Part shown: positions 7,956-16,200 of the stretch, in pieces
Numbering within the stretch: the stretch's first letter is position 1
How the letters are laid out: the number at the start of each line of letters is the position of its first letter
Source: Polyrhizophydium stewartii
Lineage: Eukaryota; Chytridiomycota; Chytridiomycetes; Rhizophydiales
Direction: 5' to 3'
Length of the DNA: 18,650 bases
NCBI GenBank assembly: GCA_027604665.1
Contig: JADGIZ010000236.1
Span: 1 to 18,650 of the forward strand
The notes under the pieces: generated by a model
Told to the model about the DNA's origin: nothing
The model's input: the letters and a program-made list of their open reading frames with translations, nothing else
Databases searched by the model: none
Position numbers and translations under genes: made by a program

Positions 7956-8946
7956 ATGTCGACGCCGGCGGCCGCGGCCGGGCAGCAGCCCGAGCAGCTC
8001 GAGGCGCAGCACGTGCACGCCGTCTACGACCTGATTGCAGACCACTTCAGCGCCACGCGGTACAAGCCGTGGCCCGTCGTCGACTCGTTCCTGCGGTGCG
8101 CGGCCGCCGCAACATCCGCGAGCACGCCGGCGCGCTGACCCGCCGCAGCGAGCAGCCCCTTGGCGCGCTGGGCGCCGACGTCGGCTGCGGCAATGGCAAG
8201 TATCTGGGCGTCAACCCGGACGTCGTGATGCTCGGCTCCGACAGGTGCGCGCACCGAATGCGCTGTTGCTCTCACCGCCCGCGGCCGCTGACCACGCGCC
8301 AAAGGAGCGCCAAACTGGTCGGCATCTGCCGCGAGCGGGGCTTCGACGCCATGATCTGCGACGGCCTGATGCTGCCCTACCGCTCTTCCGCGTTTGTGCG
8401 TCTCCGCAGCGTGCGTGCCGCTGCTTCGTGTGTGCTGATCCCGGCCACTTGCAGGACTTTGCCATCTCGATCGCAGTCATTCACCACTTTGCGACGCCCG
8501 AACGGAGGCAGCACGCCATCGCAGAGCTGCTGCGCATCGTGCGGCCGGGAGGCAGCGTGCTCATCTTTGTGTGGGCGCTTGAGCAGGAGAGCCAGAGCAG
8601 GCGCAAATTTGACCAGCAGGATGTGTTTGTGCCATGGAAGATGCCCAAGCGCATCTACGCCGCAGGCGGAGCGGGCGCTGAAGGCCCGGCTGCCGACGGC
8701 ACGGCATCTGCTGCGCCGGCAGAGAGGACGCCCGATGAAGTTTACCAGCGGTGAGTATGCTGCCTTGGCCGCGAGCAGCGCGGCCCACTTGTCTCAGAGC
8801 TGACGGCCGCATCCGCCTGCAGATATTACCACATGTTTGTTGCTGGCGAGCTGGATGCTCTTGCGCTTGCGACGGGCATGTGCAGCATCACGGCGAGCGG
8901 GTACGACCGCGACAACCATTATGTGATCCTCGAGCGGCGGCCGTGA
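7956..8946 (+). CDS. TRM9: Trm9-like tRNA (carboxymethyluridine-34) methyltransferase, 5 exons
   Basis: Exons are 7956-8095, 8149-8244, 8305-8395, 8455-8750 and 8823-8946; phases close (248 residues; yeast Trm9 is 279). It has a class I SAM-dependent fold: SAM motif [16 protein letters not shown] (about 57-71), [38 protein letters not shown], then [20 protein letters not shown] and [18 protein letters not shown]. The C-terminal block [17 protein letters not shown] and HYVILERRP matches the Trm9/ALKBH8 methyltransferase end. Trm9 works with Trm112 to methylate cm5U to mcm5U at the wobble position of certain tRNAs; TRM112 is not in this window. There is no AlkB or RRM domain, so it is the fungal stand-alone form. 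Introns are very short (53-72 bp); three of four donors are GTGCGY. Only 70 bp separate its stop from the ERD2 start. Confidence 0.92.
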
Positions 8947-9016
8947 CGGTCCGTGCGGCGAATGTGGCACGAGAAGAGCCTTTTCGGCGAGATCCTCGGC
9001 TTTCCGCCGCTTCGCG

Positions 9017-10254
9017 ATGAACATCTTTCAGATAGCCGCGGACCTGCTGCATCTTGGGTCCATCCTGATCCTGCTGCTCAAGATTTACACGACCAGGTCG
9101 GCCGCCGGTGAGCGTCCGCACCGGGCCCGCCGCACCGGCCACACCCCACCCCCACCACCCTGTCAGGGGCCGCAGCCGCAGCGGCGGCTCGGCCTCGCGC
9201 AACGAGCCCGCAGGCGATTGCGGCGCAAGATCCCGCGCGGGCTCTCGACGACTCGGCGGCGTCCGCCGCCTGCTGCACGCGGCGCGGTGCTGCCAGAGGC
9301 CGTGCCGTGCGGTCCAGCGCTGCTCGGCTGCTGCGTCCTCGCGCGCAGCGTGCGCCGCCCCCGCCGGCCCGCGTGGAGGCCGCCGCCGCCGAATGCCGCA
9401 CCGCCCGGACCCGCGAGCACCGGCGAGAAGCCCCCGTGCGCCGCACACCGCCGCGCCGCTGACGCCTGCCGGCCGGACCCGCACCGCTGCCGTACTGCCG
9501 CCTGCCGTCTGATGGCTGCCGCCCGCTGCCCGCTGCCCGCTGCCCGCAGGCATCTCGTTCAAGACGCAGCTCCTCTACTCCATTGTGTTCCTGACCCGCT
9601 ATGAGGACCTCTTCATGCTGCACTTCAAGAGCATCTATCTGACGGTCATGAAGCTCTTCTTTATCACCACGTCGGTTCTGGTGCTCTACCTCATGAAAGT
9701 GCGCTTCAAGGCGTCGTGGGACCCGGCCCTCGACACCTTCCGCATCGAGTTCCTCCTCATTCCCTGCCTCGTGCTCGCCGTGCTCGTGCATCCGGCCGGA
9801 AACATCTACGTCGAGGTGCGCCGGCGCTGCGTGCTGCAGAGGCGCAGGGATGCGCTGCGGCCGAGGCCCAGCCGATGCTGACCGCTGACGCCGCCACCGC
9901 GCAGATCCCGTGGGCCTTTTCCATCTTCCTCGAGGCCGTCGCCAGCCTGCCGCAGCTGTTCCAGCTCTCACGCACGGGCGAGGCAGAGACGATCACGGCG
10001 CACTACATGTTTGCGCTCGGCGGCTACCGCTTCCTCTACATCTTCAACTGGGCCTACAAGTACATGACCGACCCGAATTGGCACGACTGGATCTCGGTCG
10101 CGGCCGGCGTCGTGCAGACCATCATCTACATCGACTTTTTCTATGTATATTTCACAAAGTGGGTGTGCCGTGTGTGCGTGCGGTGTGCCTTGCGCTGTGC
10201 GCTGACGCCGTGCTCAGGGTCATGCGCGGCAAGAAGTTCAGGCTGCCGGCGTGA
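9017..10254 (+). CDS. ERD2: ER lumen protein-retaining receptor (K/HDEL receptor), 4 exons
   Basis: Exons are 9017-9107, 9550-9815, 9905-10158 and 10218-10254; phases close (215 residues; human KDELR 212, yeast Erd2 219). The protein spans the Golgi/ER membrane seven times and returns escaped ER residents to the ER. Family landmarks: [101 protein letters not shown] and a basic tail RGKKFRLPA for COPI sorting. Pocket residues H12, R47, D50, E119, W122, Y160 and N167 agree with human H12, R47, D50, E117, W120, Y158 and N165. Human R5 and R169 are replaced by Q5 and K171. Intron 1 is unusually long (442 bp) and ends in a CCCGCTG repeat. Confidence 0.95.
9522..9549 (+). repeat. Four tandem CCCGCWG heptamers running into the ERD2 intron 1 acceptor
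   Basis: Three CCCGCTG units (9522-9542) are followed by CCCGCAG (9543-9549), whose final AG is the splice acceptor of ERD2 exon 2. A single T-to-A difference turns the repeat unit into a 3' splice site. Confidence 0.9.
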
Positions 10255-10304
10255 CGGCCGAGCGAGAGTGGGCGGCTGCGCGCGGGGCGTCCTCAGGAAG
10301 CGCG

Positions 10305-10310
10305 AATGAA
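10305..10310 (+). terminator. Possible poly(A) signal AATGAA downstream of ERD2
   Basis: The hexamer lies 51 bases past the ERD2 stop. It is the same variant seen after TAF4 and HMGCL. Support is positional only. Confidence 0.25.
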
Positions 10311-10607
10311 AACCGCCGCGCCTGCTTCCTCACCTTTCCTTTGGCTTCACGCACAGGCTTTCTGCGGAGCCGCGGACGATCAGTGTTGCGTGCTTCTTCC
10401 AGTCCTGCTGCCACAGCGACGGTCCGATTAATCGCTGCCGAGTCGTATTCCCGTCGACGAGGCAGTTTCATGCTCGGCCTACATCTCCTCCCCGCTCCCC
10501 GTTCCCCGTCGCCCTGCCACCTGCCACCCACCGTCGCCCCCAACCCGGTCAATGAAAAAAAAAAAAGAGATGCCAGTCTGCCTGTTGCCATGTCTGCCGA
10601 GTCCGCT

Positions 10608-10649
10608 CACGCACACTCGCCCGCGCACACTCGCCCACGCACACTCGCC
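10608..10649. repeat. Three tandem 14-bp units (CACGCACACTCGCC type)
   Basis: Units lie at 10608-10621, 10622-10635 and 10636-10649; the middle one differs by one base. They sit 10 bp beyond the stop codon of the minus-strand RING gene, so they would be in its 3' UTR, reading GGCGAGTGTGCGTG. Confidence 0.9.
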
Positions 10650-10659
10650 CGCCAGGCGG

Positions 10660-13123
10660 TCAGCTCCAGAAGATCTTGACGGTGCCCTCGACCTCGCGCG
10701 AGCACACGGGGCAGCGGCCGAGGCCGCGCTGGCCCATGGCGGTCTTGCAGCCTGCGGTGACGGGCGGCGGTCAGCCCACGGCGGCAATTGGCGAGCGGGG
10801 GCGGCGACGGGCGGGGCGACGCACCGTCGCACAGGCACAGGTGGTTGCACGGGCGCAGGATGATGTCGCGCATGGCCGCGCGGCACACGACGCACTTGAG
10901 CACGCGCTCGTTGCGGCGCTGGTTGTCGGCGCGGCGCCGCGCCAGCAGCGCGTCCACGAGCCGCGCGACCGGAGCATGCGACGCCAGCACGCGCCGGAAC
11001 CGCTCGGCCCGCGCCGCCACGTCGCGCACCGCCGAAGCGAGCCGCTGTGCGTGCGCGCCGGCCGTCGCCCGCGCCGGCGACCCGGGCCGCCCGGTGCCGG
11101 ACCCAGACGCCGACGCCGGCGATCCGGGCGGCGATCCCGACGCAGCCAGCGGCAGCGACTGCGCCGACAGCGTCAGATGCGGCGGCAGCGACGCCCGCCG
11201 CCGCGTGCCCGCGCCGGCCGCCTGCGGTCCGCCCGCGGTCGGAAGAGCCGGCGCGCCTGAGAGCACCGCGCGCCGCATCTGCCGCGTGAAGATGCGGTCC
11301 GGGCACAGATACGACTCGTCCAACGCGCTGTCCGTGTCGCTGCGTCCCGCCGCGGCATATGCGTCCTTGAGCAGGTCGTTGATCTCCTCGATCGGCACAT
11401 CGTCCTCGTCCGCATCGTCGTCCGAGCGACCCGCGTCGCCCGCCTGGGACGAGCTTACGCTCGCCTGTTCGCCGCTGGACCCGCCTTCCGCCGCGCGTGC
11501 CCTGCGTCGGGGCGAGCGTCGCCGGCGGAGCCCGCGATGCCGCTGCGTCGGCTCATCGTCCGCAGCCGCCGCATCCGAGTTCTCCGACAACCATGGCGTG
11601 TCGTCAAAGTCCTCGTCCGCGTCGTCGTCGCCCGCGCTGTCCGCTCGACGCGCCTGGCCTCCCCCCGCCTGGCTCCCCAGCGCCGCGCTGAAGGTCAGGA
11701 AGTCATGGTACAGCTTTTCGGCCTGGGCGGCCGTCGGCAGTTGGTTGCGCTGCGCTGCTGCCATCGCGGGACTCGTCGCCAGCGCGTCGGAAGGCTCCCG
11801 CATCGCAAGCACGCCGCGTGCATTCCCCGTCGCGACCTGGATGCCGTCGCCCATGGCGTCGTCGATGTCGTCCAGCGGCAGATCGCCATCGTGTCCCACG
11901 AGCCGCGGAGACATCTCCAGCCCCGTCTCGACGCCAATGTAGAACAGCATCGCCGCAACGAGCAAGATGGCGTCGGGCACCCACAACAGCCACGGCGCGC
12001 CGCGGCCCATGAAGATGCACCACAACAGGTGCGTGCGCCGCATCCAGTGCACGACGCGCGGGATCCCATCAAACATGCGCTTCCAGCCCGGATCGTCCAC
12101 GATCATGTTGGACGCGAGGTGGCACAGCAGCGCCGCCATCTGGAGCCACTTGAAGAGCACAAACGGCAGCAAGTCGATCGATGCGCTGTAGTGCAGCACC
12201 GCGGCCCACAGGAAGTCGCCGTCGATCGAGCCGTGGTGGTACGGCGGCGCGCGGCCGTTGGGGCTCGGATACAGAAGCAGGTAAATGCGCATGATGATCT
12301 CGTATGCGAGGATGTCGACAAAGAACGAGTCCGCCAGGATCCGTGCCCAGCCTGGCAGCTCGTCCGAGTCAAAGGCGTCGATGCGGTCCGCCGCAACCAC
12401 AAACGAGGCGCTGCCTTCGGAGGCGAACTCCGGCGTGGGCGACCCGGTCGGCGCTGCCATGCCCACAACGGCCGACGCGGCGGCTGACGCGGCGGCCGAC
12501 GCAACCGACGCGACCACGGCGGCCGCGTTCGAGACGGCCGTCGCGACGGCCTCGGCCACGATGGGAGGATCGCGCGACGGATGCGGTTTGGGCGGCGCGG
12601 CAGCCGGCGCACTGGTGGCCGACTGCGTCACAACCGCAAGCACGCCGCCGCCCGAGTTGAGCAGCGAGCCCATGTTGAGCAGGATGTTGATGAGCAGTCC
12701 CACGATCCAGACCAGCAGCGCGACCCTCGCCGCAACAACGGCCGCACGAGGCCACGGCCGCCCGCCCTGCGACAGCGAGCGCACGAGCCGCACGACAAAG
12801 AACAGCGTCGCAATGGCCAGAGAGCACACAAACTGCCACGTCGCAAAGAAGCTCGACCACGAGTCGCCGCCGGCAGGCCCCTCGCCTCCCGGGCTGCCGC
12901 AGGTGCTTGAGTCGGCGGGTCTGGAGCCGAGCAGGCCGACGGCGCGCATGGCGGCGTCCGCGACGGCCCCTGCCGCGCGGTAGATGCGGGCAGGGCTCAG
13001 CAGCGATGGCTGCCGCACCGTCTCGCGCACCGTGCGCATCGGCAGCGCCGTCGGGCCCACCCCGGCGCCCAAACCCGCAGCGAACGCCCGGCCCGCTGGT
13101 GGTGGCGCTGCCGCGTCCGCCAT
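10660..13123 (-). CDS. Multi-pass membrane protein with C-terminal RING finger, Asi1/Asi3-like, 2 exons
   Basis: Minus-strand exons are 10825-13123 and 10660-10751, joined in phase 1 by a GTGCGT intron of 73 bp (796 residues). Hydrophobic segments lie at about 92-114, 128-150, 265-286, 304-340 (one or two spans) and 376-397. Residues 410-735 are acidic, Ser/Arg-rich and probably disordered. The extreme C-terminus is a C3HC4 RING: C744, C747, C759, H761, C765, C768, C780 and C783, ending VEGTVKIFWS. The intron splits the RING between its sixth Cys and the preceding Asp. A C-terminal RING after about five spans, with CKTAMGQRGLGRCPVC resembling the CRISLGLRGF..CVCCR block of yeast Asi1 and Asi3, suggests an inner-nuclear-membrane or ER E3 ubiquitin ligase. 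That placement is inference; other membrane RING families remain possible. The start MADAAAPPPAG was chosen because the frame upstream is antisense to the next gene. Confidence 0.8.
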
Positions 13124-13213
13124 GATCTTGCCGCAAAGCCCGACCGCCGAGGCTTGCCCGCACGCCAGCGCCAGCGCCAGCGCCAGTGCTCGCGCCTGCC
13201 CGCATCCGCGAGC
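13124..13213. promoter_or_regulatory. 90-bp divergent gap between the RING gene and the TBC gene
   Basis: The two start codons face away from each other across 90 bp, so the gap must include or overlap both promoters. It contains a four-unit GCCAGC-type hexamer repeat at 13164-13187 (last unit GCCAGT). No TATA box is visible. Confidence 0.45.
13164..13187. repeat. Hexamer repeat GCCAGC x4 in a divergent promoter
   Basis: Four adjacent units, the last ending in T. It lies between the start codons of the RING and TBC genes, so it could sit in the leader of either transcript. Confidence 0.9.
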
Positions 13214-16200
13214 ATGTTCATCAAGCCCATCGACGCCGCGCTGCTGCCGGCTGGCGCCGCTGCATGGCAGGACCACGCCGGCAACACCCACTTTGTGCTG
13301 CAGTCCAAGAAGAAGGACGCCAACGTCATGCGCTCGCTGCTCTCGGGATTCTCGACCACGCTGTCGCTCGGCGCGGCCGTGGCCGCCGGCGCCGCGGGCT
13401 CGGGCGCCGCGGCCGGAGGCCCTGGCGGTCCCTCGAGCACCGACGCCGCATACCGCCGCTCGCTCATGGACTACGACTTCCGCATCCTGCTGCGTTTCCT
13501 GAGCCGCAAGGTCGAGTTTGTTGTCGCTGTCGACGACTCGTTCGAGAAGATCCACACCGTGAGCCGGCCATCGCATCGCCTCGACGCCCAACCTGCCCCC
13601 TCATTCCCGTGCCTCGCGGGTAGTCGCCCTCTCGCGCGGCTCGCGCCAGCGTGCATGCAGGCCCGTAAAGTTGCCTGCTCGCATCGCATCCTCGCCGCGC
13701 GCCGCAGCATGCCGCTCACGCCGCAGCGCCACAAACCCGCCTGCCCGTTCGCACACCGGCCCGCCCGCTCGCCGCCGCCGCCGCAGGACTGGAACTGGGT
13801 CGAGCGCAACCTGTTCCTAAAGGTGCGCATCGCACGCAAGCGCCGTTTCCGTGTTGCACCGGCTCACCCCCCGATTCTCTCGCCCGCCGCAGCTCGCCGA
13901 GATCGACGCCGCCTCGCTCTCGGCCAAACCAAACACAACCGCCGAGCAGATCGACTCACTGCTGCTGCGCCAGTTCGAGGAGATGACCGAGGAGTACGGC
14001 GGTGCGCATTACGAGCTTGGAAACAGACTTGCTTGGCACTGCTGGCCGTGCTGACGCCAGAGGCAGATCCCCAGGCTGCTGGCGCCAAGGCCAAGATGCT
14101 CGACATCCAAAGACAGCTTATCCAGATCTTCCCAAACGCAAGCGACGACGTGCTGCTCAGCTGTAAGCCGCAATATCATGCAATGGCTCTGGGCACGAAG
14201 TGCATTTGCTGATCCCGATCCGACCGCCTCATCGCCAGACTATGCATGTACATACTGGGCAACAGACAACGTGTCGGCGCGCGGCCAGCTCTGCATCGGA
14301 CGCAACACAGTCTACTATTTCGGCACGCGGCAGCCGGGGCCCGCAGATCAGGACGCCGGGCTTCCGTTCAACTTCACCATTCTCATTCCCTTCAAGGACA
14401 TCAGCTCGCTCGAGCTTGTCGGCGCCAAGCGTGTGCTCGTGCCAGATTCTATCCAAGTGGGAACAAAGGACAAGATGGTTAGTGCGTACCGCGTATGTGC
14501 AAGCCCCTCCGTGCTACTGACGCTGTGTGCTCGTAGTTCACGTTCTCTCTCTATTTTCACCGCAAGGAAGTCTTCCGGATCATGACGAGTCTCTGCAACG
14601 CGGCCATGAACCGCCTGATCAAAGGCGCCGAGAACTCGCTGTCGGCATCCTCGGAGATGTTCTCCAAGAACAGCTCCAACATGACCGGCGATCTGGCCAT
14701 CTCCAGCTCCAACAAGGGCGGCGGCCTGCTGATTGGCCGCTCGCGCGAGGCATATGGGCTCGAGGTCGATGTTGCCGGCGGCGCGCATTTGGCCGGCGAT
14801 CTTGGTGTTGGCGACGGCGATCTGGGCGAGGCCATCCAGGAGCAGGACTTTACCGACTCGCCGACAATCAACAAGCTGCTTGCAGCAACGCCTGACAAGA
14901 GCCCACTTCCGCCGCACCTGATGCAGCCCACGTCGAGCATGCACTCGGCGTCGTCGCACATGGTGGTGCGGTACTCGCACATCAAGACAGCGCTGGTAAA
15001 CTCGCTGCTCGATCTCGACACCCAGAACAAGAACATGGAGTTCCGCAACCTGTTCCGGCTGTCGTACCACGAGACCATCGCCATGGAGGAGACGCCGTGC
15101 TACTACTTCCACAAGCCGTCGACCACGTCGCACACGGGCAACCTCTATCTGTCCCAAAACTTTGCCAACTTTGCGGCGCAGTCCCCTGCTGCCGCAGGCG
15201 CGGCTGCGGGAGCGAATGCAGCGGCTGCAGCGGCCGCGGCGTCGTCCGCGTCCATCTCCACATCGATGCTGTTTGATTCGCCGCACGATCCAAACGTCAT
15301 TTTCGTCATCCCATACCCGCACATTGTCTCGATCAAGAAGCAGCCTGCAACAGCGCTGCCAGTCGCAGGAAAGCTGCTGTCGTTCTCGCTCTCGGGATAC
15401 CTCGTCGTGTCGACCAAGAACCGCGGCGAGTTCTGGCTCGCGTTTTCGTCGACCAAGACCCGTGACCGCGTTTCCGAGATCCTGCTATCGCGCATCCGGA
15501 CTGTCGACTGGCGCTTCGATGACGATGTCGTGATTGGCGGACGCAACGGCATCGCGCCGGCCATGCCCGCGTCTCCCTCGCCCACGACGCCTGGCAGCGG
15601 CGCTCCCGGCAGCGGGCAGTCGCCCACCTCGTTTGACGTGCTGCGATCGTCGCGGTCGAGCTCGGTGGTCTCGCTGCTCCTGCCGCCGCTTGCAGATGCC
15701 GTCGTCAAGCAGACACCGTCGCAGCAGCCGCTCAAAACAGGGCTCAAGTTTCTTGTGCAGCACACGGAGCGCGGCGGGAGCCCCGTGCTCAAGGACAACG
15801 ACCCGCTCGCGCTGTCGCGGTGGAGCGAGTACTTTGACACGCACGGACGCGACGTGTGCATCGTCAAGGACATGCGCGTGCTGCGAGACCTGCTGTTGCG
15901 CACCCAGGGCGTGCCGGAGCGCTTCCGCGGCGACTTTTGGATGCTCGTGTCCGGTGCTTGGTACTCCAAGCCCGAGTCTGGGTACTACCAGCAGCTGATT
16001 GCCGACAACCAGCACCGCGTCAGCCCGTTTGCAGAGGAGATTGAGAAGGATGTGCGCAGGAGTCTGCCCGAGCACCCGGCATACCAAGGCGCACTCGGCA
16101 TCGACGCGCTGCGGCGGCTGCTCACGGCGTTTTCGTGGCGCAACCCGGCCATCGGGTATGCCCAGGCGCTCAACATCATCTCGGCCGTGCTGCTGCTGCA

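Larger units (their letters stand above)
10255..10659. other. Convergent intergenic region between ERD2 and the RING gene
   Basis: This 405-bp stretch contains the two 3' ends. It holds an AATGAA hexamer 51 bases past the ERD2 stop (10305-10310), an A12 run (10555-10566) and three 14-bp repeats next to the RING gene stop. Open frames exist on both strands but show no recognisable protein and no consistent codon bias. No RNA gene is visible. Confidence 0.6.

Noticed and set aside
13124..13591. Open frame extending the RING protein upstream by 156 codons
   Set aside because: It is antisense to exon 1 of the TBC gene, is low in recognisable protein features, and contains artefact-like Leu-Ala repeats from the GCCAGC repeat. 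The start at 13123 is preferred.
14348..15322. Long minus-strand frame opposite the TBC gene
   Set aside because: It is opposite the GRAM-encoding exons, is Arg/Val-rich and has no recognisable domain.
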